A DNA stretch of 64,000 nt. Source: Gillisia sp. Hel1_33_143. GTDB lineage: Bacteria > Bacteroidota > Bacteroidia > Flavobacteriales > Flavobacteriaceae. Numbering within the stretch: position 1 is the first letter of the stretch; the number at the start of each line of letters is the position of its first letter. The stretch lies in NCBI RefSeq assembly GCF_900104765.1, contig NZ_LT629737.1, forward strand, positions 2,232,001 through 2,296,000. Direction: 5' to 3'. A program made the translations under genes and the position numbers. Below are positions 44,037 through 54,114 of this stretch, piece by piece. The notes beneath the pieces were generated by a model, which was given only the letters and a program-made list of their open reading frames with translations, was not told the DNA's origin and did not search any database.

Positions 44037-44909
44037 CTATTTGATAGCGATCGAATAGGAAGCATTAAAAGTTTCAGAAGGCATTAATTTATTAATGTCT
44101 TCTTTTGTTTTTAGATCCTTCTTGGTATTTACTCCATCGGCAATTCCTAACCAAGGTTCTATACACACATAATCTGCTCCCGGTTTTGACCACAAGCCTA
44201 AATTCTTAAAATCTGGATAATTAACTTCTAGAACTGGTCCATGCTTCTTACTCATCAAAACCACATTTTTGGAGCTGATATCTTTAAAGATCAAGGCATC
44301 TTTTAAAAAAAGATCTTTATGTAATTGTATTGTTTCGCTATCAGAAATAATCTCTTCTGTTTCTTCGGAAACCAAACCTTCCGGACTTAATAAGTAAGTT
44401 TTAAGATCTAATTTCTTATCGAATTCCAGATAATAATCTTGATATTCTTCACCTTCGAATAGCGGAAGATTGAAAGCTGGATGAGCGCCAACAGAAAAAT
44501 AAATAGGTTTGCTATCTAAATTGATAACTTCATGTTTTACTTCAACGGTATTCTCTGTAAGAATATAACTCAGCTGAAATTCAAACTTAAAGGGATATTG
44601 TTTTAAAGTTTCTTCAGAATATTTAAAACTAAAGGTTAAGCGATCTGTTGTTTGCTCAATAAGTTCTATAGCATTGCTATGCCTAAAGATTCCGTGACGA
44701 GGCATAGAATAAGCGTTGCCTTCAAAAATAAATTCATCATCTTTAAGATTGCCTACAATTGGAAATAGTACAGGGGCATGGCCTTTCCAAATAGTTGGGT
44801 CTCCTTGCCAGATATGTTCCAATCCGTTTTCCTTATTGATAATAGAGCACAATTCTGCTCCTGTAGGTTTTACTTTTAAGCTTAGTTTTTTATTCTCTAA
44901 ACTATACAT
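44037..44909 (-). CDS. Aldose 1-epimerase family protein
   Basis: A beta-sandwich galactose-mutarotase-like protein of 290 residues, with the conserved His in SVGAHPAFNLPLFEGE, a second in MPRHGIFRHSNA, and the closing Glu in CIEPWLGIADG. This is the YeaD/LacX-type subset (Aldose_epim, COG2017). Its probable role is mutarotation of a sugar or sugar phosphate. It lies 21 bases after the DEAD-box helicase stop codon on the same strand. Confidence 0.9.
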   Translation of the reverse strand: MYSLENKKLSLKVKPTGAELCSIINKENGLEHIWQGDPTIWKGHAPVLFPIVGNLKDDEFIFEGNAYSMPRHGIFRHSNAIELIEQTTDRLTFSFKYSEETLKQYPFKFEFQLSYILTENTVEVKHEVINLDSKPIYFSVGAHPAFNLPLFEGEEYQDYYLEFDKKLDLKTYLLSPEGLVSEETEEIISDSETIQLHKDLFLKDALIFKDISSKNVVLMSKKHGPVLEVNYPDFKNLGLWSKPGADYVCIEPWLGIADGVNTKKDLKTKEDINKLMPSETFNASYSIAIK

Positions 44910-44930
44910 AGAACGAAGTTTTATGAAAGA

Positions 44931-46274
44931 CTATTTCTTATTACGCTTGTTGTAATTCTTATCTCCTCGAGTTTTTGGCTTCTTATATTTTTTGGCGATC
45001 TCTCTTCTATAAGAACCTCCTAAATTCACTTTTTGATTCTTTGCGCTCTTTTCGTGAAAAGCAGGCCCCGGAGCGTCCTCATTCTTATTAGGATTATTGA
45101 TCTCAAAAACTTTTGGTTGTTCTTCGGGAATCAATATAGTAGATATTTCAACACTTTCGGGAAGTTCAAATTGCGGAACTTCCATTCTCATCAAGGTTTG
45201 GATCTTCTCAAGGTTTTCTTCTTCCTTTTCAGTTGTTAAAAGAAAAGAGATCCCTTGTCTTTCTGCACGGCCGGTTCTACCAATACGGTGCATATAGTTT
45301 TCGGGATATTCTGGAGTGTCAAAGTTTATAACATGAGAAACATGCTCAATATCGAGTCCACGTGCCATTACATCTGTAGCCACTAAAATTCGGCAAAAAC
45401 CATCTCCAAACTGACGGATACTTCGTAATCTATAATTCTGACTTTTATTGGAGTGGATGATAGTACATTCTTCTTCAAATTCAAGACTCAAGATCTCGAA
45501 CAATCTATCTGCTAATCTTTTATATCCTACAAAGATCAAAACCTTAGAATAGGTTTCCTTATCTTTTAGTAACTCCTTTAAGAAATTAGCCTTTGTATGA
45601 AAATTTGGAATTTTGTATCCGCGTTGCTCGATATTATCTAATGGAGTACCACTAATTGCAACCGATATTTTTTCAGGAGTTCTAAAATTCGCATCTATCA
45701 ACTCTTCTACGGCCTCTGTCATGGTTGCAGAGAACATAATATTCTGACGATTATCCGGTATTAATTCTAAGATATTGTTGATCTGAAATCTAAATCCAAG
45801 ATCTAACATTACATCAACTTCATCTATCACCAATTTCTGAATAGACTTTAATTGAACCGCTCTTCTTATAACAAGATCGTACAAACGTCCTGGGGTAGCA
45901 ACAACAATATCCTGACCTTGTAATAGATCTTGATGTTGCGTATTTATATTTACACCACCATAAACTCCTGCAACTCTCACATTAATGTATGCTGCAAGCT
46001 TTTCAATTTCTTCTACCACCTGTACTACCAATTCTCTGGTAGGCACCATTACCAAGATACGCGGATTCTTTTGCTCAGAATATTTAAGCATGCGTAAGAT
46101 AGGCAACATATAAGCAAAGGTTTTCCCGGTACCGGTTTGCGCGATACCCACTACATCTTTACCAGACATAATGGTAGAAAATGCCTGTTCCTGAATAGGA
46201 GTAGGGGTTTCGAATTTTAGATCCTCTAAAGCATTAAGCAGAGGAGTATTTAAATTAAGATCCTGAAAAGTCAC
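44931..46274 (-). CDS. DEAD-box RNA helicase
   Basis: An ATP-dependent RNA helicase of 447 residues of the RhlE/CshA type, with AQTGTGKTFAY (motif I), PTRELVVQ (Ia), IDEVDVMLD (motif II reads DEVD), FSATM (III) and HRIGRTGRAERQG (VI). The C-terminal tail is basic and low-complexity, ending KTRGDKNYNKRNKK, as expected for RNA contact. It has a full Bacteroidota promoter at 46297-46326. The aldose-epimerase-like gene is downstream. Confidence 0.94.
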   Translation of the reverse strand: MTFQDLNLNTPLLNALEDLKFETPTPIQEQAFSTIMSGKDVVGIAQTGTGKTFAYMLPILRMLKYSEQKNPRILVMVPTRELVVQVVEEIEKLAAYINVRVAGVYGGVNINTQHQDLLQGQDIVVATPGRLYDLVIRRAVQLKSIQKLVIDEVDVMLDLGFRFQINNILELIPDNRQNIMFSATMTEAVEELIDANFRTPEKISVAISGTPLDNIEQRGYKIPNFHTKANFLKELLKDKETYSKVLIFVGYKRLADRLFEILSLEFEEECTIIHSNKSQNYRLRSIRQFGDGFCRILVATDVMARGLDIEHVSHVINFDTPEYPENYMHRIGRTGRAERQGISFLLTTEKEEENLEKIQTLMRMEVPQFELPESVEISTILIPEEQPKVFEINNPNKNEDAPGPAFHEKSAKNQKVNLGGSYRREIAKKYKKPKTRGDKNYNKRNKK

Positions 46275-46296
46275 AAGATGAGGTTTTTATTAACTG

Positions 46297-46326
46297 CAAA
46301 GGTAGGTTTTGCAGCGCAGGTTTCAA
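46297..46326 (-). promoter_or_regulatory. Bacteroidota-type promoter of the DEAD-box helicase
   Basis: On the minus strand TTG (46324-46326), 19-base spacer, TACCTTTG (46297-46304), 22 bases before the ATG at 46274. Full match to the consensus. Confidence 0.75.
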
Positions 46327-46481
46327 CTAAAAAGCGTGCAGAAAATTGGAGACTGTACATTTATAATACCATTTATCCCGATTATCTTGTTTATAAGTAG
46401 GCACCTTTGAATTCTTCTCTATGCTATTATTAGTCTCATACTCTTTTAATTTTAGGTATTTTTGAATTCAATTAAAGAGCT

Positions 46482-47018
46482 ATGAAAAAAATTCTTGCCT
46501 TTGCAGGCTCAAGTAGTAGTATTTCTATTAATCAGAGATTAGTAACTCATGTGGCCAATAGGATTCAGGGTCATGAGGTTAAAGTTATTAATTTAAGAGA
46601 TTTTGAGATCCCTATGTACAGTGCAGATGTAGAGCTAAAAAGCGGATTTCCAATAGATATTCGCATCATTAAAAACCTTATTGAAGAACACGATGCTTTA
46701 GTTATTGCTGTTAATGAGCACAACGGATCTGTTTCTTCGTTTTTTAAAAATATCATAGATTGGCTTTCAAGATTGGATAGAAATTTTCTAAGCAACAAAA
46801 AGATCTTGTTAATGAGTACCTCACCAGGTATTCGTGGTGCGTCTTCTGCATTAGAATATACCAAAGGAATTTTCCCAAGATTTGGAGGGCAGGTAATAGA
46901 AAGTTTTAGCTTCCCTTCTTTCAATGAAAATTTTGAAAATGAGAGTGTTATAAATGAAGTGTTGAATATGGGAATAGAAGATGTTTTAACAACTTTCTCT
47001 CATGAAATTGATGGATAA
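46482..47018 (+). CDS. NADPH-dependent FMN reductase family protein
   Basis: A flavodoxin-like reductase of 178 residues in the YieF/ArsH/AZR group. The FMN loop is AFAGSSSSISINQ near residues 6-18, and a second FMN loop appears in EHNGSVSSFFKN, the E-x-(N/Y)-x2 motif. The fold reduces quinones, azo dyes or flavins. Its stop codon TAA directly precedes the TTG start of pabB, suggesting one transcript. A -7-like TATTTTTG is at 46457-46464. Confidence 0.9.
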   Translation: MKKILAFAGSSSSISINQRLVTHVANRIQGHEVKVINLRDFEIPMYSADVELKSGFPIDIRIIKNLIEEHDALVIAVNEHNGSVSSFFKNIIDWLSRLDRNFLSNKKILLMSTSPGIRGASSALEYTKGIFPRFGGQVIESFSFPSFNENFENESVINEVLNMGIEDVLTTFSHEIDG

Positions 47019-48329
47019 TTGCGAAGTGTAAAGAAATATGAAGTTGCTAATATTCATCTTTTTAAGCAACAGCTTTTAGAGTGGAGTAAGCGCTATGATG
47101 AGATAACTTGGTTAGATAGTAATAATTATCAACAGAATCATAGTCGTTTTGATGCAGTTTTAGCACTGCAGGCATTCACCCTTATTAAAACAGACTATGT
47201 ACATGCCTTTGATAAACTTCAGGAATATCAACAAACCACGAAAGATTGGATCTTTGGGTATCTCTCTTATGATCTAAAAAATGATGTAGAACAGCTAAAA
47301 TCTAATAATTTAGATCTTCTAGACTTTCCTGAGCTTTACTTTTTTCAACCTCAAAAGTTGATCTTTATAAAAAATAATGAGGTTGAATTTCAATATCTAA
47401 GAATAGTGGACGATGAGATGGATTCTGATTTTAAAGAAATACATATATTAGAAATTAATACCCTTAAAAGAGCTGCTCCTTCTCAAAAAGGAGAAATTCA
47501 ATCTCGAATATCTCCATCTCAATATTTAGAAAGAATACAGGAACTTATGGCTCATATACATAGGGGCGATATCTATGAGGCTAATTTCTGCCAAGAATTT
47601 TATTTAGAAGATACGAGCATAGAACCATTTCAGGTTTTTAAAGATCTAAATGCAATATCACTATCTCCATTTGCTACCTTTTTTAAATGGGAAAATAACT
47701 ATTTGCTTTCTGCATCTCCGGAAAGATATCTTCAGAAAAAAGGAAATAAGATCATCTCACAACCCATTAAAGGGACTGCAAGGCGCGATGAGAATGAAAC
47801 TATAGATCTACGCATTGCTAAAGAATTAGAAGAAGATCTAAAAGAACGTTCAGAAAATATTATGATCGTAGATCTGGTAAGGAACGATCTTTCTCATACC
47901 GCAAAAAAAGGAAGTGTAAAGGTAGAAGAACTATGTAAGATCTATTCATTCAGGCAGGTACACCAAATGATCTCAACTGTAACTTCTGAGCTTGCAGATG
48001 GAATTCCACCTGTGGAAGTCTTGCGTTCTACTTTCCCGATGGGAAGTATGACCGGAGCTCCTAAAATTTCAGCAATGAAGATCATAGAAGAGTTGGAAGT
48101 TTCAAAAAGAGGCTTATATAGCGGCGCAGTAGGATATTTTACTCCAGAAGGAGATTTTGATTTCAATGTAGTAATAAGAAGTATTCTGTTTAATGCTAAT
48201 TCTAATTATGTATCATTTTCTGTGGGAGGTGCTATTACAGCTAAATCTGTTCCTCAAAAGGAATATGAAGAATGTCTGCTGAAATCTAAAGCTATGAGAG
48301 AAGTACTACTTAATGGTATAAAGGAGTAG
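47019..48329 (+). CDS. pabB: Aminodeoxychorismate synthase component I
   Basis: The chorismate-utilising PabB/TrpE family protein with 436 residues. It makes 4-amino-4-deoxychorismate for folate with the glutaminase PabA. Key motifs: GDIYEANFCQEF, IKGTARRDENE, LVRNDLSHTAKKGSVK, STFPMGSMTGAPK and VGGAITAKSVP. Unlike TrpE, no tryptophan feedback signature is seen, so PabB is the better call. The start is TTG at 47019 directly after the stop of the reductase; there is no in-frame ATG nearby. Confidence 0.88.
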   Translation: MRSVKKYEVANIHLFKQQLLEWSKRYDEITWLDSNNYQQNHSRFDAVLALQAFTLIKTDYVHAFDKLQEYQQTTKDWIFGYLSYDLKNDVEQLKSNNLDLLDFPELYFFQPQKLIFIKNNEVEFQYLRIVDDEMDSDFKEIHILEINTLKRAAPSQKGEIQSRISPSQYLERIQELMAHIHRGDIYEANFCQEFYLEDTSIEPFQVFKDLNAISLSPFATFFKWENNYLLSASPERYLQKKGNKIISQPIKGTARRDENETIDLRIAKELEEDLKERSENIMIVDLVRNDLSHTAKKGSVKVEELCKIYSFRQVHQMISTVTSELADGIPPVEVLRSTFPMGSMTGAPKISAMKIIEELEVSKRGLYSGAVGYFTPEGDFDFNVVIRSILFNANSNYVSFSVGGAITAKSVPQKEYEECLLKSKAMREVLLNGIKE

Positions 48330-48407
48330 AAGTAAATCTACGTGTTTGCGAGTATTTATTGCAATACCGAATATTATGGTATTTCAATTTAGTAACTTTG
48401 CTACAAT

Positions 48408-49721
48408 ATGGAAAAAGCATTTAAACAACTCTTAAAATTACAGTTTCCTTTTCTATGTCAAGGGAAGCTGCTGTTGGCCGTGAGCGGAGGGGTGGACAGT
48501 GTTGTTATGACACATCTCTGCAAGTTAGCAAAACTGGATTTTTCTATTGCACATTGCAATTTTAATTTGAGGGGTGATGAGAGTAATGAAGATGAAATCT
48601 TTGTAAAAGAGCTTGCTGAAGAGTTAGGAGTTGAGGCTTTTACTCAATCTTTTGATACAGAGGGTTTCGCTAGAGATGCAAAACTTTCTATTCAGATGGC
48701 CGCAAGAGACCTTCGCTATTCGTGGTTTGAAGAATTGCGTAGCACTCGTAATTTTGATTATATTTTGAGTGCTCATCATGCAAATGATAACGTAGAAACT
48801 TTCTTGATAAATCTGGTTAGAGGTACAGGAATAGAAGGTTTAACAGGAATTAAAGACACCAATGGCTATATTATAAGACCTCTTTTAAATTTTACTAGAA
48901 AAGAGATCGAAAATTACGCTACAAGCAATCATTTGAATTGGAGGGAGGATAGCAGTAATGCATCTTCAAAATATATGCGCAATAATATCAGGCATCAGGT
49001 GGTTCCAATTCTGGAAGAGATAAATCCCCAGTTTATAGAAAGTTTTTCTCAGTCTCAAAGATTTTTGAAAGAAAGCGTAGATCTGGTAGATGATTATATC
49101 GCTTTATTATATAAAGAGATTGTTGAAAAGACTTCTATTGGATATCAACTTAATGTAGAGGTTCTCAAAAGAATTCCAAACAATAAAGCGGTACTGTATC
49201 AATTACTAAAGTCTTTTGGCTTCACAGAGTGGAGTGATGTACACGCCTTACTGCAAGCTCAATCTGGAAAAATGGTCTTTTCGAGATCTTATAGATTGAT
49301 TAAAGACAGAGATCATTTATTACTTACTGAGATTCCTAATAAAGAAACGGATAAGGAATACGAAATCTTAACCTATGAAGATGTAGTTATGCTTCCTATA
49401 GGAACTTTTAGTTTTCATGAAGTTTCTGAAGTGAAAGAGGTTGATGAACATCATATTTTTATTCCCAAAGAACTGTTGAAATTTCCGTTGATCTTACGAA
49501 AATGGAAACATGGAGATCATTTTTTTCCATTTGGAATGAAAGGAAAGAAAAAGCTTAGTGACTACTTTAAAGACAAAAAAATATCTTTGCCCGAGAAGGA
49601 AAATGTTTGGTTGCTTTGCTCAAATAACGAAATTGTTTGGGTGGTTAATCACAGAGCCGATAATAGATTTTCGGTGACAGATGCTTCTCAAAAAATAATA
49701 AAAATAACGTATACCCCATGA
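48408..49721 (+). CDS. tilS: tRNA(Ile)-lysidine synthase
   Basis: TilS puts lysine on C34 of tRNA-Ile(CAU), so it reads AUA as Ile. The PP-loop is SGGVDS (residues 26-31), followed by FNLRGDESNEDE and SAHHANDNVETFLINL, then the tRNA-binding C-terminal domain ending in a TilS_C segment (PLILRKWKHGDHFFPFGMKGKKKLSDYFKDK). A -7 element TAACTTTG lies only 7 bases before the ATG (48393-48400), so the transcript could be nearly leaderless; no -33 partner was found. The dsbD start overlaps its stop. Confidence 0.95.
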   Translation: MEKAFKQLLKLQFPFLCQGKLLLAVSGGVDSVVMTHLCKLAKLDFSIAHCNFNLRGDESNEDEIFVKELAEELGVEAFTQSFDTEGFARDAKLSIQMAARDLRYSWFEELRSTRNFDYILSAHHANDNVETFLINLVRGTGIEGLTGIKDTNGYIIRPLLNFTRKEIENYATSNHLNWREDSSNASSKYMRNNIRHQVVPILEEINPQFIESFSQSQRFLKESVDLVDDYIALLYKEIVEKTSIGYQLNVEVLKRIPNNKAVLYQLLKSFGFTEWSDVHALLQAQSGKMVFSRSYRLIKDRDHLLLTEIPNKETDKEYEILTYEDVVMLPIGTFSFHEVSEVKEVDEHHIFIPKELLKFPLILRKWKHGDHFFPFGMKGKKKLSDYFKDKKISLPEKENVWLLCSNNEIVWVVNHRADNRFSVTDASQKIIKITYTP

Positions 49722-51730
49722 AATATTTCTTAATCCTGATCCTGTTTGTAACCTCAATATTTTCAAGTCAGGCCCAGGTTTTTACCTCTGGTGCAGATGA
49801 GAATCAAGTTGAAGATCCAGTATCTTGGGATGTAAAGCTTGAAAAACAGAACGATTCTATTTATAAATTGATTATTAATGCCAAAATTGAGAAAGGTTGG
49901 CATCTATATTCTCAAAATATTGGAGATGAAGGGCCAATAGCTACGAGTTTTATCTTTGAAGATGCTCCCAAGGATTATTTGGCAATAGGTGAAATGACCG
50001 AACCAGATGTCCCATCTATATTTGATGAGGTATTTGAAATGGAGATCAAATATTTTGAAGATAATGCAGAATTCATTCAAGAAATAAAAGTTTTGGATGA
50101 AGACGCAGTGATCAAATTTGAGGTGGAGTATATGGCTTGTAATGATACGCAATGCCTGCCGCCAGAGACAGTTCCTTTTCAAATTTCGGTCTTAAAGAAT
50201 GAAGCCAGTAAAGGGTACACAGATGTAAATGTTACTTCTATAGATGTAAATATGTCTAACAATCTAAAGATAGGAGTTAAAGGTGGAGAAAATTATCAAC
50301 TAGAACAGCAAAAAGAAAAGAAGGGATACCTTTCTATTTTCTTATTAGGATTTTTAGGAGGTCTTATTGCCTTACTAACGCCTTGTGTTTTTCCTATGAT
50401 ACCGCTTACAGTCTCTTTTTTCACTAAAGGTGCTAAAACCCGTAAGCAGGGCTTAACTAATGCGATTCTCTACGGTTTTTTTATTTTTGCAATCTATCTG
50501 TTATTAAGTCTACCTTTCCATTTGCTAGATAGTGTAGCACCAGAGATCTTAAATAATATCTCTACTAATGTTACTTTGAATATTGTCTTTTTTGTAATAT
50601 TTATAGTTTTCTCATTATCATTTTTTGGGTATTACGAGATAACCTTGCCAACTTCATGGAGTAGTAAAATGGACGATAAAGCTTCCAGCGTAGGGGGTAT
50701 TGTAGGAATCTTTTTTATGGCACTTACCTTGGCTTTAGTTTCATTTTCTTGTACAGGTCCTATTTTAGGTTCTTTATTGGGAGGTTCTTTAAGCAGTGAT
50801 GGTGGAGCAACACAATTATCTTTTGGAATGGGTGGATTCGGACTTGCATTGGCTTTACCATTTGCCTTGTTTGCATTATTTCCAAACTGGTTAAATTCTT
50901 TACCAAAAAGTGGAGGATGGCTTAATACCGTAAAAGTAGTTCTAGGTTTCTTAGAATTAGGACTTGCTTTTAAGTTCTTATCTAACGCAGATCTTGTACA
51001 ACACTGGGGAATTCTAAAAAGAGAAATATTCATCGGCATTTGGATCATAGTAGGTATAGGTCTCATGTTATACCTCTTCGGAATTATTAGATTTCCACAT
51101 GATGGTCCAAAAAAGAAGTTGAGTAAGGGTAGGTTTGGTCTGGGTGCCTTAACGTTCCTTTTTGTTTTATACTTATTTCCTGGGTTAACAAATACGCCGT
51201 TCGCAAATCTTGAATATATAAGTGGTTTCCCGCCACCTTTGTTCTATAGCGTATATGATAAAGAAACTGAAGGACCTTTAGGATTAGAAGCCTATAAAGA
51301 TTGGGATAAAGGTTTAGAAGCTGCGAAAGAACAGAATAAACCTATTATGATAGATTTTACAGGATGGGCGTGCGTAAATTGTAGAAAGATGGAGGAGCAG
51401 GTGTGGAGTGATCCAGAAGTATATGAAACCATCAAAAATCAATATATACTGATTTCTTTATATGTGGATGATAGAAAAGAGTTACCTACTCAAGAACAAT
51501 TCAACTACGTAAGGGAAAATGGATCTATAAAAAAGATAAAAACTATAGGAGATAAATGGGCGACTTTTCAAACAGTCAATTTCAAAAATAATTCACAGCC
51601 TTTCTATGTATTATTAGATACAGAAATGAATCTACTATCAGAGCCTGTAGGATATACTCCCAATATCAAGAAATATCTTAAATGGCTAAAATCTGGTGTA
51701 GCAAACTTTAGACAAACGGTAAAAGAATAA
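49718..51730 (+). CDS. dsbD: Thiol:disulfide interchange protein DsbD
   Basis: A transmembrane electron conveyor that brings reducing power from cytoplasmic thioredoxin to periplasmic thiols. Domains in order: signal peptide (1-20), periplasmic DsbD-alpha-like domain with C141 and C146 in MACNDTQC, a membrane part of eight helices with C223 (LTPCVFP) and C345 (FSCTGP), and a C-terminal thioredoxin domain with WACVNC (C552, C555). All three thiol pairs are complete. ATG at 49718 overlaps the tilS stop (ATGA), so translation is coupled. Confidence 0.95.
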   Translation: MKYFLILILFVTSIFSSQAQVFTSGADENQVEDPVSWDVKLEKQNDSIYKLIINAKIEKGWHLYSQNIGDEGPIATSFIFEDAPKDYLAIGEMTEPDVPSIFDEVFEMEIKYFEDNAEFIQEIKVLDEDAVIKFEVEYMACNDTQCLPPETVPFQISVLKNEASKGYTDVNVTSIDVNMSNNLKIGVKGGENYQLEQQKEKKGYLSIFLLGFLGGLIALLTPCVFPMIPLTVSFFTKGAKTRKQGLTNAILYGFFIFAIYLLLSLPFHLLDSVAPEILNNISTNVTLNIVFFVIFIVFSLSFFGYYEITLPTSWSSKMDDKASSVGGIVGIFFMALTLALVSFSCTGPILGSLLGGSLSSDGGATQLSFGMGGFGLALALPFALFALFPNWLNSLPKSGGWLNTVKVVLGFLELGLAFKFLSNADLVQHWGILKREIFIGIWIIVGIGLMLYLFGIIRFPHDGPKKKLSKGRFGLGALTFLFVLYLFPGLTNTPFANLEYISGFPPPLFYSVYDKETEGPLGLEAYKDWDKGLEAAKEQNKPIMIDFTGWACVNCRKMEEQVWSDPEVYETIKNQYILISLYVDDRKELPTQEQFNYVRENGSIKKIKTIGDKWATFQTVNFKNNSQPFYVLLDTEMNLLSEPVGYTPNIKKYLKWLKSGVANFRQTVKE

Positions 51731-51787
51731 AATCCCTTTAGGGTTAACGGGGTTATTTCTATCTTTAGGAACTAAAAATTCTTAAAT

Positions 51788-53644
51788 ATGAAATTAATTA
51801 AATTCCCCGGCTTGTTATTACTTGCTTTCTTATTCACATTTTCTGGATTTTCTCAGGATAGTGAAGAATACCAAGTAGCCGAAAATTACACGAAACAGGA
51901 AGTAGATATCGCCATGAGAGATGGCACGAAACTTCATACCACAATTTATTCACCAAAAGACACTTCTAAGAAGTATCCAATAATTATGCAGAGAACACCT
52001 TACAGTTCTCGCCCTTATGGAGAAGGTCAATTACGTTCTAAAATAGGACCTAATGAATACCTTATGAAAGAAGGTAATATTATTGTTTACCAAGATGTAA
52101 GAGGTAGATGGATGAGTGAAGGAGTTTACGATAATATGCGTGCTTACATTCCTAATAAAAAAGGGAAACAATTTGATGAGGCAAGTGACACTTATGATAG
52201 TATAGATTGGCTTATCAAGAATATTAAGAATAATAATGGAAAAGTTGGAACTTGGGGAATATCGTATCCAGGATTTTATGCAGTATATTCTTTATTAGAT
52301 GCGCATCCAGCACTAAAGGCTGTATCCCCACAAGCTGGAATAAGTGATTTCTTTTTCGACGATTTTCATCATAACGGAGCCTATTTGTTGAGTTACTGGA
52401 GAGCTACGTCTATATTTGGATACGAAAAATCTACTCCTTCTGATACTGCCTGGTATAAGATGCCAGAACTAAATAGTGAAGATCAATACCAGTTCTTTTT
52501 AGATAATGGCCCGTTGTCTAATTTAGATAAATATTATAAAGAAGATAATGTCTTTTGGCAACAGCTTAAAGATCACCCTAATTATGATGAGTTTTGGAAG
52601 TCTAGAGGGATACTGCAACATCTTAAAAATGTAAAGCCTGCGGTAATGACCGTTGGTGGTTTATTTGACGCAGAAGATCTTTATGGACCTTTTCACGAAT
52701 ATCAGAGTATAGAGAAGAGCGGAGATAATTATAATACCCTTGTATATGGACCATGGAGCCATGGAGATTGGGCCAGAAAATCTCCGCGTCAGGCAATAGG
52801 TAACGTCTATTTTGGAGATAATATATCAGAAGATTATCAAAAGAATATTGAAACTAAATTTTTTAATCATTTTTTAAAAGGAAGTGGATCTAAAGATTCT
52901 GGTTTACCGGAAGCTTATATGTACGATACTGGAAATAGAGAATGGGATGAATATGCAGCATGGCCTCCAAAAGAAGCTAAGACTAAAAAATATTTCTTGG
53001 GAGCAGATCAAAAGTTAGAAGATAAAGCTACAGATGCTGAGGTTACTTTTGTGAGTGACCCTAAAAAACCGGTTCCTTATTCTGAAGATATTAAAATGGT
53101 TTTCACGCCTAGAAAATATATGACAGATGATCAAAGGTTTGCAGCCAGAAGACCAGATGTTTTAGTTTTTGAAACTGAGGTATTACAGGAAGATCTAACC
53201 CTAGTAGGGCCAATTGAAGCAGCTTTAAAAGTTGCTACCACTGGTACAGCTGCAGATTGGGTAGTAAAAGTGATAGATGTGTATCCTGCCGATGCTCCAG
53301 ATTATGAAGAAACTCAGGAGTATTTGAAGATGGGTAATTATCATATGATGGTAAGAAGTGATGTTATTAGAGGGAGATTCCGTAATTCTTTCGAGAAGCC
53401 TGAACCATTTGAAGCGAATAAGAAAACTGATGTTTCTTTTGAGCTGCAAGATGTAAATCACACTTTTAAGAAAGGGCATAAATTACAAATTCAGGTTCAA
53501 AGTACGTGGTTCCCACTTATAGATTTGAATCCTCAAACGTATGTTCCTAATATTTTTAAAGCGAAAGCTGAAGATTTTAAGAAGCAAACTCATACAGTTT
53601 ACGGAGACTCATTTATTAAAGTTTCTGTATTAAACGAAAAATAA
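51788..53644 (+). CDS. CocE/NonD family X-Pro dipeptidyl-peptidase-like hydrolase
   Basis: An alpha/beta-hydrolase of 618 residues with a signal peptide ending at SGFSQD. The nucleophile Ser159 is in GTWGISYPGFYAV, typical of the X-Pro dipeptidyl-peptidase (S15)/cocaine esterase group; the C-terminal jelly-roll domain (PepX_C) follows, with ...HKLQIQVQSTWFPLIDLN. The N-terminus has EQVDIAMRDGTKLHTTIY-type family start. A peptide or acyl-ester substrate is expected; location is periplasmic or outer-membrane. A terminator follows. Confidence 0.93.
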   Translation: MKLIKFPGLLLLAFLFTFSGFSQDSEEYQVAENYTKQEVDIAMRDGTKLHTTIYSPKDTSKKYPIIMQRTPYSSRPYGEGQLRSKIGPNEYLMKEGNIIVYQDVRGRWMSEGVYDNMRAYIPNKKGKQFDEASDTYDSIDWLIKNIKNNNGKVGTWGISYPGFYAVYSLLDAHPALKAVSPQAGISDFFFDDFHHNGAYLLSYWRATSIFGYEKSTPSDTAWYKMPELNSEDQYQFFLDNGPLSNLDKYYKEDNVFWQQLKDHPNYDEFWKSRGILQHLKNVKPAVMTVGGLFDAEDLYGPFHEYQSIEKSGDNYNTLVYGPWSHGDWARKSPRQAIGNVYFGDNISEDYQKNIETKFFNHFLKGSGSKDSGLPEAYMYDTGNREWDEYAAWPPKEAKTKKYFLGADQKLEDKATDAEVTFVSDPKKPVPYSEDIKMVFTPRKYMTDDQRFAARRPDVLVFETEVLQEDLTLVGPIEAALKVATTGTAADWVVKVIDVYPADAPDYEETQEYLKMGNYHMMVRSDVIRGRFRNSFEKPEPFEANKKTDVSFELQDVNHTFKKGHKLQIQVQSTWFPLIDLNPQTYVPNIFKAKAEDFKKQTHTVYGDSFIKVSVLNEK

Positions 53645-53662
53645 TCTTTTAGTATTAACTTA

Positions 53663-53698
53663 AAAACCCATCTTTATTCAGTTAAAGATGGGTTTTTT
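53663..53698 (+). terminator. Intrinsic terminator of the CocE/NonD hydrolase
   Basis: AAACCCATCTTTA/TAAAGATGGGTTTTTT on the plus strand, 19 bases beyond the stop codon at 53644; the T-run is 6 bases. It also lies just beyond the stop codon of the convergent HxlR gene. Confidence 0.88.
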
Positions 53699-53723
53699 GT
53701 TTTTAAGGAAAATTTGAAACATG

Positions 53724-54092
53724 TTATTTACAACTCTGATCAGAAAATTTTTGAACTACGTAATCACCCCACTCCGCTATAGATCTTATTAATGGTATGA
53801 GTGTTTTACCAAATTCGGTTAATGAATATTCCACTTTTAGAGGTGGTTTAGTTGTATACTCTTTTCTTTTTATCAGACCATCTTCTTCTAAAGCTTTTAG
53901 CTGTAGGCTTAAGGTTCTTTCAGTAACTGTAGGCATTTCTTTTCTCAACTCGTTATAGCGAAGCGTTTTATTCATTAAATGATATAAGATAACCGTCTTC
54001 CACTTACCGCCAATAACTCCCATGGTTAAACTTGCGCAACAAGGGTATTCATTACCTCTAAATATTAGCTTTTTAGATTCTGCCTTTTCCAT
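53724..54092 (-). CDS. HxlR-family regulator
   Basis: A winged-helix HxlR/YodB-type regulator of 122 residues from ATG at 54092. It has CCASLTMGVIGGKWKTVIL, the family's Cys near the N-terminus that senses electrophiles or oxidants in YodB-type members, LRYNELRKEMPTVTERTLSLQLKALEEDGL and the wing YTTKPPLKVEYSLTEFG. The frame extends upstream to 54134, but a promoter at 54115-54145 overlaps that part. The convergent CocE/NonD gene and the esterase gene on the same strand are possible targets. Confidence 0.9.
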   Translation of the reverse strand: MEKAESKKLIFRGNEYPCCASLTMGVIGGKWKTVILYHLMNKTLRYNELRKEMPTVTERTLSLQLKALEEDGLIKRKEYTTKPPLKVEYSLTEFGKTLIPLIRSIAEWGDYVVQKFSDQSCK

Positions 54093-54114
54093 AAAAATTG
54101 TACTGTCGTTACAA

